Both the position numbers and the translations under genes were made by a program. Positions 48,001-55,422 of a stretch of DNA of 64,000 nt are shown piece after piece. Each line of letters starts with the position of its first letter. Within the stretch, counting starts at the first letter, position 1. The stretch covers positions 62,001 through 126,000 of the forward strand of contig CAJTQR010000001.1 of assembly GCA_910578515.1 (NCBI GenBank), written 5' to 3'. A model generated the notes under the pieces. It had not been told where the DNA came from and made no database searches. It saw only the letters and a list, made by a program, of their open reading frames with translations. The stretch comes from an uncultured Duncaniella sp. (lineage in GTDB: Bacteria; Bacteroidota; Bacteroidia; Bacteroidales; Muribaculaceae).

Positions 48001-48169
48001 GAAGAAAATATGTTTCCAGAATATCCGTGTGTATTTCTCAGGAGACAATCTGATTACATGGACCAAGATGTTCCAGGGTATTGACCCGGAGCGTACGTCA
48101 AAGAACTCTCGCGCGGTTATATATCCGCAGTCAAAAGTTGTGTCATTCGGTGTAAAGGTTAGTTTATAA
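45080..48169 (+). CDS. SusC-like TonB-dependent glycan transporter
   Basis: A 1029-residue outer-membrane transporter that imports oligosaccharides with its SusD partner. Signal peptide about 1-31 (IHAE), then a CarboxypepD_reg-like domain (about 33-105: GTVVDENGDSLVGVSVVVDGTTTGAATDIDGNFTLSV), a TonB box (LDEVVVVGYGQQKKVNLTGAV, about 112-132), plug domain (about 120-240: RVAGLQIVQNSANPG, IRGQGTFSSAGSNPLVLIDGVEG, LKDAASASIYGSRAANGVILITTK) and a barrel to the terminal FGVKVSL. All hallmarks of the family are present and the length is normal. It is placed near the 3' end of the PUL under its own copy of the shared operator, and SusD follows 18 bases later. Confidence 0.97.
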   Translation: MKNSVKSNAFSRMMRLVLVLGVFCWGMQIHAENIQVNGTVVDENGDSLVGVSVVVDGTTTGAATDIDGNFTLSVPEGKKLKFSYIGYESVIAVATPQMKVTMKEDRQQLDEVVVVGYGQQKKVNLTGAVASVDGDQLTTRVAANASSLLQGRVAGLQIVQNSANPGAESASIQIRGQGTFSSAGSNPLVLIDGVEGDMDKLNPNMIENIAVLKDAASASIYGSRAANGVILITTKNGDEGRLNVDYSFNMAWQSPTTKQKRITNSAEYMTLFNKALLHTGGDIETKGYKQEWIDAYANAAPGDPNYPNHDWYDDVIKTAPMQQHFLSVNGGRNGTTYNVGFGYLDQDGMVIKTGFKRYDAQVNLRTNVGRVTFGTNVNLSRSNRRSTSYTASNSLTTNETEDLILCMFAQGPYYSPYLPDGRYASSGYAGRGHNKAPLAVANSGGGKKWDTSYVLASAFARVNIIDGLDAEIKGSIKYNNTLAKCLTVSCSAYTFHPNEFGEHQESVYNSDKNTLTVQQTTSNQYTLYGTLNYKKTFNAQHNLNVMAGYNQENYRYDMIGGYRNDVPTNNLWELNTAETAGQTNEGRAYEWAIQSLFGRVNYDFEGRYLFEASFRYDGTSRLAKEKRWGVFPAVSAGWRISEESFLRDLTWLNNLKLRASWGKLGNQNIGNYPYQDTLSAVKYNFGGTVYQGFTQTALTNTEIMWETTTSTNVGLDFGLFNNRLYGTAEFYKKRTKDILRTLQVPSHVGVTAPTVNDGIMDNWGWEFSLGYRDRIGDFNYGISANLETYKNELVKFGSRQINSNGTLRQEGLPWDTYFMYVFDGIYQNEEELKEVKPLSNLAKPGDMKYKDINGDGKITPDDRVIVDGAFPKFNYGFTINLEWKGIDVSAFFQGVQGKKTYVKEWGIAPFRQGSMPATYWRDAWDGEGTSNTIPHIFNDNYAPNTAISTWYLQDASYLRMKNFQIGYTLPEAWMKKICFQNIRVYFSGDNLITWTKMFQGIDPERTSKNSRAVIYPQSKVVSFGVKVSL

Positions 48170-48187
48170 TTTTATCAAGATATAAAA

Positions 48188-49654
48188 ATGAAAAAACATA
48201 TATTTTTGTGTGCTTCCCTCATTGCTCTTGCCGGGTGTATGGTGTCTTGTGAGGATTTCCTTGAAAAGCAACCGTTGGATTCAGTAAGCACATCAAATTT
48301 CTGGCAGACTAAGAAAGATGCAGATAAAGCTTTGACAGCTGTCTACTCATCATTTCGTAATGGTACCTTTTCGGCAGTTCCAGCCGGAGGTCCCTGTACA
48401 GAGCAGGAAGTACTTTCTGATAATGCTGTGAGCCGAGGTGCGCATTCGGCAATACAGCAAGGTGGCATCAATGCATCTACTGGAGGTCTCTTGACTGATA
48501 TGTGGACGAACTCTTATAAGGGAATTGCCGCTGCCAATTATTACCTTGATAATTGTGACAAGGTTCGTGACCTCTATACAGAAGAGGAATTTAACAAGAT
48601 GAAGGCTGAGGCTCTTTTTGTGCGTGCGTTTTTCTATAATGAGCTTGTGGTTCATTATGGCGATGTTCCTTTGATGCTCCACATGGCTACCGTGGGTGAT
48701 GGATTTGAAAGCATGCCACGAACTCCTCGTGCAGAAGTCGTTGCTCAAATGCTTGAGGATGTTGATTTCGCTATTCAATGGCTTCCGAATATCGCTTATA
48801 CCGATGGTCATGCAGTGCAGGGTTCGGCAATTGTTCTTAAATGTCGCATTCTGTTGAATGACAGTAAATACTCGGAAGTTGCAACGCTTGCAGGAAATTA
48901 TATTCATAGTGGCAATTGTCCTTTCAGTCTTGCTGATGACTATGCCGGAATATTTTTCGGAAAGCAGATTAACAATCCTGAAATTATGTTCTCCATTCAG
49001 TTTACTGCACCTGATGATTTCCACGCATTGGACCAGATGGTGGGAAGCCGAATGACTGTCTTTCCCAGTTATAACCTTCGTGCGGCTTACGAAGAGGGTG
49101 ACCCCCGCATAAAGATGACAATGTATGAGACAGGTGACTCATGGGTTAACAATGATAAGACCGGTAAGTTTGAGGAAGATGGCAACAGGGCTGAAGGTAC
49201 TATACCGTTTACAGGTATGGCATTCAAAAAGTATGTAGACCCGAATGCTTTTAGAGCAAGTGCTTCTACATTGAGTGACCAGCATATAGTGAAAATGCGT
49301 TTTGCTGATTTGCTTCTCATGTATGCAGAAGCGATGTTTGAGAGCGGACGTGGAGATGACCCATTAGCATTGAAGGCTTTGAATGACGTGCGCCAGCGTC
49401 CAGGTGTGGAAATGCCTGCAAAGACTGCTCTAACACGTGAAATCATACGTAATGAGCGCCGTGTGGAGTTGGCTTATGAAGGTATCCGTTATTATGACCT
49501 TATCCGCTGGGATATAGCTAAGGATGTGATTCCTACCGTGCAGTACGATGTGTCTGGTAGAATGAGAGTATTTGATGGTAATCTTTGGCCTATTCCTCAG
49601 TCACAGATGGATATCATGGGTGATATATGGACCCAGAATGCGCCTTGGAATTGA
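48188..49654 (+). CDS. SusD-like surface glycan-binding lipoprotein
   Basis: A 488-residue lipoprotein (ALAGCMVSC, lipidated Cys near residue 17) that binds glycan at the surface and lids the SusC barrel. EDFLEKQPLDSVSTSNFWQTKKDADKALTAVYSSFR near residues 22-57 is the family's N-terminal signature, AEALFVRAFFYNELVVHYGDVPL near 138-160 a TPR helix, and MRFADLLLMYAEAMFESG plus NERRVELAYEGIRYYDLIRWDIAKDV the conserved C-terminal block. It ends with LWPIPQSQMDI. It lies 18 bases after SusC and is the last gene of the PUL, followed by a strong terminator. Confidence 0.97.
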   Translation: MKKHIFLCASLIALAGCMVSCEDFLEKQPLDSVSTSNFWQTKKDADKALTAVYSSFRNGTFSAVPAGGPCTEQEVLSDNAVSRGAHSAIQQGGINASTGGLLTDMWTNSYKGIAAANYYLDNCDKVRDLYTEEEFNKMKAEALFVRAFFYNELVVHYGDVPLMLHMATVGDGFESMPRTPRAEVVAQMLEDVDFAIQWLPNIAYTDGHAVQGSAIVLKCRILLNDSKYSEVATLAGNYIHSGNCPFSLADDYAGIFFGKQINNPEIMFSIQFTAPDDFHALDQMVGSRMTVFPSYNLRAAYEEGDPRIKMTMYETGDSWVNNDKTGKFEEDGNRAEGTIPFTGMAFKKYVDPNAFRASASTLSDQHIVKMRFADLLLMYAEAMFESGRGDDPLALKALNDVRQRPGVEMPAKTALTREIIRNERRVELAYEGIRYYDLIRWDIAKDVIPTVQYDVSGRMRVFDGNLWPIPQSQMDIMGDIWTQNAPWN

Positions 49655-49715
49655 TATTGCGCTCATTAAAACAATTTATTTGAGTTTCAAATAACAGAGT
49701 ATATAGTTACATTTT

Positions 49716-49752
49716 GGACCGAGAACTTAACTGAGTTCTCGGTCCTATTTCC
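49716..49752 (+). terminator. Strong terminator at the end of the PUL
   Basis: GGACCGAGAACT (49716-49727) pairs perfectly with AGTTCTCGGTCC (49734-49745) around a six-base loop, followed by TATTT. The next gene is on the opposite strand, so the hairpin can serve both converging units. Confidence 0.85.
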
Positions 49753-49808
49753 ATATTATCGTTGGGTAATTTACTTTGTTATAATTAGAACTAATTATAG
49801 AATAAAAA

Positions 49809-50177
49809 TCAATTTATAGATGTCCCGAATGGGAATAGTGCAAGTTTCATTAATTTAAAATGTTGTAATCCGAATGGTATGCCTATTATTGTTATGCAGA
49901 GCAGTATGCCCCATCCAAGGTGAGTAAGCGCGATTGGTACACCTCCAATGAACCACCAGATTATGTTCATGATTCCTGCCAGACATCCCGAAGGCCAGCC
50001 GTCGTCCACGACTTTTGACCCAAATGGCCATAATGCGAGAGCGGCAAGTTTCATTGTCTGTAATCCGAATGGAATACCAATTATGGTTAGCATTAATAAT
50101 ATGCTTGAAATGGCATATTCAATGGCTATCATCAGACCTCCGAATATTATCCAGATTATGTTTAGAAATATATTCAT
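49809..50177 (-). CDS. YccF-domain inner-membrane protein
   Basis: A 122-residue membrane protein of the YccF family (two YccF domains, PF03733), of unknown function. It is an internal tandem duplication: IMLTIIGIPFGLQTMKLAALALWPFG (about 29-54, hydrophobic) is repeated as CITIIGIPFGLQHFKLMKLALFPFG (about 93-117). Each half begins with a hydrophobic segment (IFLNIIWIIFGGLMIA; IMNIIWWFIGGVPIAL). Length is normal. It lies 30 bases after the dehydrogenase stop codon on the same strand and may be co-transcribed from the promoter at 51277. It has no obvious link to the PUL. Confidence 0.88.
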   Translation of the reverse strand: MNIFLNIIWIIFGGLMIAIEYAISSILLMLTIIGIPFGLQTMKLAALALWPFGSKVVDDGWPSGCLAGIMNIIWWFIGGVPIALTHLGWGILLCITIIGIPFGLQHFKLMKLALFPFGTSIN

Positions 50178-50207
50178 TTTGTGTTAATTTTTTATGCGAT
50201 TGAAATT

Positions 50208-51242
50208 TTAGTCAGGATAAATGGCAATTTTGATTACATTGTCACGATGGTCCGCAAAAAGTGAGTAGGCATCCATAATTCGTGACAGTGGAAACCTGTG
50301 GGTTATCAATAGGGTAGTGTCAATGCTGCCTTCTGCTATGAGCTGCATGATTTTATCACAGTCGCTGGCATCTACACCTCCGGTTTTAAACGTCAGGTTT
50401 TTGCCATACATTTCAGGAAGTGGTAGTATTTGTGGCTTATCATATAAAGCAACAACGGTGACAATGGCATTGGGTCTGGCGTTTTTCCATGCCATTTCAA
50501 AAGTTGTATCACTTCCGGCAACTTCAATAACCCTATCAGCGCCGCATAATGTCAGTTTCGCAACAGTTGCTGCACATTCTTTAGGAGTGGTAATAGTGAC
50601 ATGAGGGAAATGTGTTGTAACAAATTCTCGGCGTCCTTGGTCATTCTCGCATATTATAATATGTTTGGGATTATAAAGTGCTACACATTGCAGTGTGCAT
50701 AAGCCTGTAGGACCAGCTCCAATAATCAGAACGGTATCTTCAGTCGAAATTTCTGAGATTTTAGCAGCCCAATAGCCTGTAGCAAGAATATCGCCGACAA
50801 ACAGAGCCTGTTCATCACTTACATTTTCGGGAATGAGTGTGAGTCCGTGGTCAGCGAATGGAACACGGACAAATTCTGTCTGTCCACCGTCAATTCTGCA
50901 TCCTAATGCCCAGCCTCCATCTGAATCCATGCAATTGTTTACCCAGCCATGTCGACAGAAATAACATTCCCCACAGAAGGTTTCTACATTGACAGCGACT
51001 CGGTCTCCAGGTTTCACCATGTTAACCTCCGCTCCTACAGATTCGACAATACCGACCATTTCATGCCCGATTGTAATGCCTGTGACAGCTTTTGCTACGT
51101 GTCCATTCAGAATATGCAAGTCAGAGGAACAGATGCTTGAGAGTGTGATTCTTACGATAGCATCTTTTGGGTCTATTATTTCCGGTTTAGGTTTTGACGT
51201 AAGTTCAAATTTTCCTGTCCGGATATATGTAAGTGCTTTCAT
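50208..51242 (-). CDS. Zinc-dependent alcohol dehydrogenase (medium-chain MDR family)
   Basis: A 344-residue cytoplasmic NAD(P)-dependent dehydrogenase with the MDR fold. The catalytic zinc ligands are C38 (SSICSSDLH) and H60/E61 (GHEMVG). A structural zinc site is formed by C90, C93, C96 and C104 (CGECYFCRHGW, VNNC). The Rossmann nucleotide-binding site is LIIGAGPTGLCTLQC near residues 171-185. The family contains alcohol, sorbitol, threonine and butanediol dehydrogenases; the substrate is not readable here. The start at 51242 gives MKALTYI, and a -7 box lies 35 bases upstream. It is transcribed against the PUL. Confidence 0.9.
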   Translation of the reverse strand: MKALTYIRTGKFELTSKPKPEIIDPKDAIVRITLSSICSSDLHILNGHVAKAVTGITIGHEMVGIVESVGAEVNMVKPGDRVAVNVETFCGECYFCRHGWVNNCMDSDGGWALGCRIDGGQTEFVRVPFADHGLTLIPENVSDEQALFVGDILATGYWAAKISEISTEDTVLIIGAGPTGLCTLQCVALYNPKHIIICENDQGRREFVTTHFPHVTITTPKECAATVAKLTLCGADRVIEVAGSDTTFEMAWKNARPNAIVTVVALYDKPQILPLPEMYGKNLTFKTGGVDASDCDKIMQLIAEGSIDTTLLITHRFPLSRIMDAYSLFADHRDNVIKIAIYPD

Positions 51243-51276
51243 TGCGAAGTGATTTTATTTGAGAGATATATTTTCG

Positions 51277-51284
51277 CAAAGTTA
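51277..51284 (-). promoter_or_regulatory. -7 promoter box of the dehydrogenase gene
   Basis: On the minus strand this reads TAACTTTG, a perfect TAnnTTTG box, with the predicted start site near 51270 and the start codon at 51242. No clear -33 TTTG is present at the right distance. The stretch 51285-51349 between the two minus-strand genes shows nothing else. Confidence 0.5.
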
Positions 51285-51349
51285 ATCATTTTTCATCAAT
51301 TCCTTCTGTTGTAAAGATTCAGACCCTTAGGAAATTTTTAGGTTGAAGA

Positions 51350-52549
51350 CTATTCAGGAAGTTGCAGTATTTCTAAAAAACGTCGGACAGTATCGATGTC
51401 TCCGGTATATTTTCCCTTGTCCTCGCTTAGTTTGCATGTGGGGGAATAAAAAGACCATGATTCTGTGATTTTGACAGAAATAAGTTTTATGACAATATTC
51501 ATTGGCTTTATACCATGGAAGTCATTGGTGAAATGTGTGCCTATGCCGAATGAAGGTATGCATTTATTGCGCGCATAGTCTTGAATTTCAATTGCTTCAT
51601 CCACATCAAGCCCATTGCTGAATATGATTTGTTTGGTACTCGGATTTATGTTTAGGGAGCGATATTTATCTGTAATCATGTCAAGTTCATGAAAGTTATC
51701 GCCACTATCCACCCGAAGACCTTTGAACAGATTTGCATAGTCCTCTGAAAAATTCAAACTGAAGATGCGCCAGCCGTATGTATCGTAGAGATATGTGCCT
51801 AAAGCTCCGCGATAAGTGCCCGCCCATTTCGACATTGCTATATGATTAGCCATCAGTGGTCCGTACATTCCGGCTATGGCGCATACAAATTCGTGAGCCA
51901 TAGTCCCGATAGGGGTTAGGTCATATTTCATCGCAAAGTGAACATTACTGGTTCCTACAAATCGTCCGTTCCACTCTGCATGGCATTCCTTCATGGCTCT
52001 TATGGCGGTATCCTGCGCTGCATAAGAAGCCCTCCGGCGTGTACCCATATCGCTGAAATAACATCCGGCGCCTATAAGGCGGCGAGCTTTTTCAGCTGAT
52101 TTGTGGTAATACTCTTTGTAATCCAAATCATGTGCTTTGCCTGTGACAATATAATATAGCTCAGATACTATAGCTAAAACTTTTACCTCAAGTAAGATGG
52201 TCTCACTCCAATAACCCTCAAATTCAATGTGGAGATGATAGCTTTCATCTTGCCAGACTTTCGCCAACTTGCTGTTATAGCGGAATCCTTTAAGAAAGCT
52301 GTAGAACCACACCGGTATATAATAACATTTTCGACGCATGAAAGCAATTTCTTCCTCGGTAATTACGACCGATTCCAGCATTTTTATTTGTTCCATCACC
52401 ATTTCGGCAAAGCCAGGAGGGTAGACGGTGTTGCTACGGTCATTAAAGATATATTTGACCTGAGTGCGCGGATAATTGTCAATTACGGCGCAACACATCG
52501 TGAACTTATAGAGGTCATCGTCTGTAAAATGAGTTATTAGTTGTCGCAT
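51350..52549 (-). CDS. pncB: Nicotinate phosphoribosyltransferase
   Basis: A 399-residue cytoplasmic enzyme of the NAD salvage pathway that joins nicotinate to PRPP using ATP. Typical blocks: DDDLYKFTMCCAVIDNYPRTQVKYIFNDR near the N-terminus, FSDMGTRRRASYAAQD at about 164-179, GTSNVHFAMKYDLTPIGTMAHEFVCAI (about 200-226) with the phosphorylated His in TMAHE, and RVDSGDNFHELD and FGIGTHFTNDF in the C-terminal half. Length matches the family. It is encoded alone on the minus strand, 62 bases from the CDF transporter stop and 108 bases from the dehydrogenase start. Confidence 0.95.
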   Translation of the reverse strand: MRQLITHFTDDDLYKFTMCCAVIDNYPRTQVKYIFNDRSNTVYPPGFAEMVMEQIKMLESVVITEEEIAFMRRKCYYIPVWFYSFLKGFRYNSKLAKVWQDESYHLHIEFEGYWSETILLEVKVLAIVSELYYIVTGKAHDLDYKEYYHKSAEKARRLIGAGCYFSDMGTRRRASYAAQDTAIRAMKECHAEWNGRFVGTSNVHFAMKYDLTPIGTMAHEFVCAIAGMYGPLMANHIAMSKWAGTYRGALGTYLYDTYGWRIFSLNFSEDYANLFKGLRVDSGDNFHELDMITDKYRSLNINPSTKQIIFSNGLDVDEAIEIQDYARNKCIPSFGIGTHFTNDFHGIKPMNIVIKLISVKITESWSFYSPTCKLSEDKGKYTGDIDTVRRFLEILQLPE

Positions 52550-52610
52550 GGGCTCTAATTATAAAAGTATAAAGGTTTAATAAATATGGTTGAAGGCATG
52601 GAAATTCGGC

Positions 52611-53525
52611 TTAACAGATGCACGTCGGGTCATCACAGTTCTCTATTTTTGAGTCGGTCTCAATAGTGCAATGGTTGATTCCTTTACTATGCATTCTCTC
52701 TCTGATTTCGCGAATAATCTTTTCCATGTGGGCTGGTGTATCTATGGTGACATGCGCTGTCATGGCGGTGACGGTCGTGCTGAGTGCCCATATATGAAGA
52801 TGCCTTACACTTGTCACTCCCGGAACCGAAGCTATTGCTGTTTTGACCTCGCGATAATTTATATCGTCTGGTACTCCATCAAGTGACATTCTGATACTTT
52901 CGTGGAGAAGCCCCTTGGTTGACCAACCTATCACAAATGCAATTATAATACCGATAATAGGGTCAATAAGATACCATCCGGTAAAGTGTATGATGATTCC
53001 AGATACAACTACCCCGATGGAAACGAGGGCGTCGGCAGCCATGTGTAGAAAGGCTCCTTTCACATTAATATCCTTGTCCTTGTCGCGAATAAACATCCAT
53101 GCTGTGATTCCATTTATGATTACTCCCACTCCGGCCACCCATGCTATGGCATCACCATCAACAGGTGATGGATGAATCAGTTTTGAGATACTTTCAGTCA
53201 GGATTGCGCCGATAGCGATACATAAAAGTATCGCATTCATAAGAGATGCCTGTACAGTACCTTTACGATAGCCGTAGGTATATTTTTCTGTAGCCGACCG
53301 CCGAGCCAATTTATATGCAACCATAGCTATAACTAATGTTGCAACATCGCTTAGATTGTGTCCTGCATCGGAAAGCAATCCCATGGAATTATAGTGAAAG
53401 CCGAATATGGCTTCGACTATCACGTATAGAGAATTAAGAGCAATCCCCGCAATAAAGGCTGCATTCAGGGTTCCTCCCAATGGCAATGGATGGTGATTAT
53501 GTTGATGTGAATGCTTCATATACAA
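52611..53525 (-). CDS. Cation diffusion facilitator (CDF) metal efflux transporter
   Basis: A 304-residue inner-membrane Zn2+ (or Co2+/Cd2+) exporter of the CzcD/ZitB type. It starts with a His-rich tail (HSHQHNHHP at about 5-13). Six hydrophobic segments follow, with the metal-site motifs GLLSDAGHNLSD (about 51-62) in TM2 and HMAADALVSIGVV (about 159-171) in TM5. The cytoplasmic domain (about 215-304) is the CDF dimerisation fold (DINYREVKTAIASVPGVTSVRHLHIW). It ends in DDPTCIC. The start at 53525 (MYMKHSH) could also be six bases downstream. It is divergent to the flavin-reductase gene. Confidence 0.92.
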   Translation of the reverse strand: MYMKHSHQHNHHPLPLGGTLNAAFIAGIALNSLYVIVEAIFGFHYNSMGLLSDAGHNLSDVATLVIAMVAYKLARRSATEKYTYGYRKGTVQASLMNAILLCIAIGAILTESISKLIHPSPVDGDAIAWVAGVGVIINGITAWMFIRDKDKDINVKGAFLHMAADALVSIGVVVSGIIIHFTGWYLIDPIIGIIIAFVIGWSTKGLLHESIRMSLDGVPDDINYREVKTAIASVPGVTSVRHLHIWALSTTVTAMTAHVTIDTPAHMEKIIREIRERMHSKGINHCTIETDSKIENCDDPTCIC

Positions 53526-53566
53526 ATCTTAACACGGCTTTAACATCGTTTGTTTATGACCTTTTG

Positions 53567-53574
53567 TATATTTG
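53567..53574 (+). promoter_or_regulatory. -7 promoter box of the flavin-reductase gene
   Basis: TATATTTG is a perfect TAnnTTTG box, with predicted start near 53581 and the start codon at 53633. The nearest upstream TTTG (53549-53552) is only 14 bases away, so no proper -33 element. The box is in the divergent spacer 53526-53632. Confidence 0.45.
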
Positions 53575-53632
53575 TGGAAATTTGCTTTTTATGGCAATTG
53601 CCTCATGATTAACTCATAAAAATTTATCGGAT

Positions 53633-54205
53633 ATGAAGAATTTTAAACCTAAAGCGTGGATGCTTCCACAACCGGTGCTTATTATAGGTACGTATAACGC
53701 TGACGGTACTCCTAATGCAATGAATGCGGCGTGGGGTGGTCAGTGGGACATGACAGAGATAATGATTTCAATGGGAAAGCATGCCACTACAGAAAACCTA
53801 AACCGGTGTGGAGATTTTACAGTTGCGTTTGCTACCACAGATACTATGGTTGCGTCAGACTATGTTGGAGTAGTGAGTGCAAAAGAACATCCTGACAAAA
53901 TGGAGAAAACCGGGTGGAAATTTGTAAAATCAGAGCATGTGGATGCTCCTGTTTTTGAGTGTTTCCCAATAACTATGGAATGTCGTATCAAGGAGAAGCT
54001 ATATGAATCGGAAAGCGGATACTATATTATAGCGGATGTTTTAAATATCCGTTGTCGAGAAGAGTTTCTAAGTTCTGACGGAAAACCAGATGTAGAGAAG
54101 ATGCAACTTATCACCTTTGACCCTATTCATAATGGCTATATCGCTTTGGGCAAACGAGTCGGAAATGCTTTCCATGATGGTTTATCAATGAGGGAACAGG
54201 ATTGA
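53633..54205 (+). CDS. Flavin reductase-like FMN-binding protein (flavoredoxin type)
   Basis: A 190-residue cytoplasmic protein of the flavin reductase-like family (split-barrel FMN fold). LPQPVLIIGTYNADGTPNAMNAAWGGQWD near residues 11-39 is the FMN-binding opening; MISMGKHATTENLNRCGDFTVAFAT and ASDYVGVVSAKEHPDKMEKTGW continue the fold, and GYYIIADVLNI gives the last strand. Members shuttle electrons or reduce flavin in Bacteroidales and methanogens. It appears to be a single-gene unit with its own -7 box at 53567. It is unrelated to the PUL. Confidence 0.88.
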   Translation: MKNFKPKAWMLPQPVLIIGTYNADGTPNAMNAAWGGQWDMTEIMISMGKHATTENLNRCGDFTVAFATTDTMVASDYVGVVSAKEHPDKMEKTGWKFVKSEHVDAPVFECFPITMECRIKEKLYESESGYYIIADVLNIRCREEFLSSDGKPDVEKMQLITFDPIHNGYIALGKRVGNAFHDGLSMREQD

Positions 54206-54348
54206 TTATAGATATTATCTAAGGAATATGTAAGATATATATCTTGAATAACACATTTTCATAATCATACATTTATAGAAGAATGAGTGTGTTATACTCA
54301 GATATTATAAATAATTGGTAAGTACTAGTGTAAAAAAGCATGAAAAAA
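54206..54348. other. Spacer between the flavin-reductase gene and the tRNA promoter
   Basis: AT-rich spacer. It contains a 14-bp palindrome AAGATATATATCTT (54232-54245) with no T-tract after it and an imperfect inverted repeat TAACACA / TGTGTTA at about 54249-54294. No gene or clear terminator is seen. Confidence 0.5.
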
Positions 54349-54380
54349 TTTGGTGGTTTCAACAAAAAGTCATAACTTTG
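54349..54380 (+). promoter_or_regulatory. Promoter of tRNA-Ser
   Basis: TTTG at 54349-54352, a 20-base gap, then TAACTTTG at 54373-54380: the full Bacteroidota -33/-7 pattern. The predicted start near 54387 gives a 5' leader of about 54 bases before the mature tRNA at 54441. Confidence 0.75.
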
Positions 54381-54440
54381 CATCGCTTTTGAAAAGGAAC
54401 TCTAAAGTGAGTGAACATCAAATGCGTTAATCATCTCAAA

Positions 54441-54527
54441 GGAGAGGTGGGTGAGTGGCTGAAACCACCAGTTTGCTAAACTGACGTAGGAGCAATCCTA
54501 CCACGAGTTCGAATCTCGTCCTCTCCG
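54441..54527 (+). tRNA. tRNA-Ser (anticodon GCT)
   Basis: An 87-base type II tRNA. The acceptor stem GGAGAGG (54441-54447) pairs with CCTCTCC (54520-54526), with discriminator G at 54527 and no encoded CCA. The anticodon stem-loop is CAGT-TTGCTAA-ACTG, anticodon GCT, reading AGC/AGU serine codons. The long variable arm TAGGAGCAATCCTA and the T-arm CGAGTTCGAATCTCG are clear. It directly precedes a terminator and a decayed recombinase gene, a frequent integration-site arrangement. Confidence 0.95.
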
Positions 54528-54539
54528 CTAATTATTTAT

Positions 54540-54580
54540 AAGTGCTTAGTAATCAACTAATTACTAAGCACTTCTTATTT
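54540..54580 (+). terminator. Terminator of the tRNA-Ser gene
   Basis: AAGTGCTTAGTAAT (54540-54553) pairs perfectly with ATTACTAAGCACTT (54560-54573) around a six-base loop, followed by CTTATTTT. It lies 12 bases after the tRNA. Confidence 0.85.
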
Positions 54581-54602
54581 TACTCAGACAGTACTCAGAC
54601 AG
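54581..54602. repeat. Tandem 11-bp direct repeat next to the integrase remnant
   Basis: TACTCAGACAG occurs twice without a gap (54581-54591 and 54592-54602), just after the tRNA terminator and about 50 bases before the recombinase pseudogene. This location is typical of recombinase-binding repeats at an attachment site, but the role is inferred. Confidence 0.6.
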
Positions 54603-54650
54603 TAATAAATCCGAGAGTAAGAAATCTGGTAATCACATGTAACATTCTAT

Positions 54651-55192
54651 ATGCTAAAGAATGTCGAAAATGTGTGCGTTAAGAAAAAATTTTCTCCACG
54701 AAAGGAGGTTCTGAGCTTCACCTATCCGAAGCGTCATTGTACGAAAACATGGTATGTAGATTTTTTTTGCATTCGACCCGGCGACAGGGGAAATGCGAAG
54801 AAAAAAATATTATCTCGACTCAATAAAAAATTGAAGGAGCGCAGGCAAAGAGGCACCGAACTGATAGAAGCGCTTCTGAAGCAACTTCGTTCAAGCTGGA
54901 ACCTGTGGGTCAGTTCGACAAAAAACGGGGCTATACATCTAGCAAATTTGCTCTTGCGAAGTATGAAAAATCGTTAGAAAAGCTCGATAAATTGAAAATC
55001 AAGCAAAGTTGCTAGTCAAAACTCAATGTTTTGCGAGAGTATATGTTGTTACAGCTGCTACCACCCAGGTATGTATATCAGATAACTGCCTCATTTGTGA
55101 GCGAGTTCGTTGACTGTTTGTATCTGGACAGGGAAGTCAGTGGACGGACGCGAAACAATTACTAGCGGCTCCTCACAGGCATATAGGCTATT
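54651..55192 (+). pseudogene. Decayed tyrosine recombinase (site-specific integrase), N-terminal part
   Basis: Remnant of a Bacteroidales phage-integrase-family gene. The first frame reads EVLSFTYPKRHCTKTWYVDF, the usual N-terminal arm-binding block. At about 54760 an extra T in an 8-T run shifts the frame; the lost frame reads FDPATGEMRRKKYYLD until about 54830, where a missing A in an A run restores the first frame (KERRQRGTELIEALLKQLRS, then WNLWV). A third shift near 54910 moves to a frame reading KRGYTSSKFALAKYEKSLEKLDK, then LNVLREYM, SFVSEFVDCLYLDREVSG and RTRNNY, with in-frame TAG stops near 55010 and 55160. No catalytic C-terminal domain (R-H-R-Y) is present. It is non-functional and marks a former element at tRNA-Ser. 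The first two shifts at homopolymers could be sequencing errors, the stops less easily. Confidence 0.8.
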
Positions 55193-55422
55193 TGTAAAGT
55201 TATGATGTTGCCTATTGAAATAGGTTTATGATACTTATGTTATTGATAAGTAGAGAGGATGCTGTAAATATCGGATATTTTAATTACTTTTGTCTGGGCA
55301 CTTTAATTATTGCAATTAGAGCGTTTCCATAACTTTTTCAAGGCAAATGTAGATGCTGAAAACGGTCTGTGTTTCAGCTGTATCTACCTTTTTCAAAAAA
55401 GGAACAATTTAAATAATAATCT
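55193..55422 (+). promoter_or_regulatory. Spacer with -7 box and terminator-like hairpin; possible small RNA or attenuator
   Basis: TACTTTTG at 55285-55292 is a perfect TAnnTTTG box, giving a start near 55299. A hairpin follows at 55349-55387: GTAGAT and GCTGAAA pair with TTTCAGC and ATCTAC, with a three-base bulge, then CTTTTTC. The gene at 55423 starts 36 bases after the hairpin. The arrangement fits either an attenuated leader or a short transcript of about 95 bases. Nothing else stands out in 55193-55284. Confidence 0.4.

Noticed and set aside
54232..54245. Palindrome AAGATATATATCTT after the flavin-reductase gene
   Set aside because: An all-AT stem with no T-tract; not convincing as a terminator or regulator site.
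54441..54527. Type II tRNA read as tRNA-Leu
   Set aside because: The anticodon loop TTGCTAA gives GCT (Ser, AGY codons).
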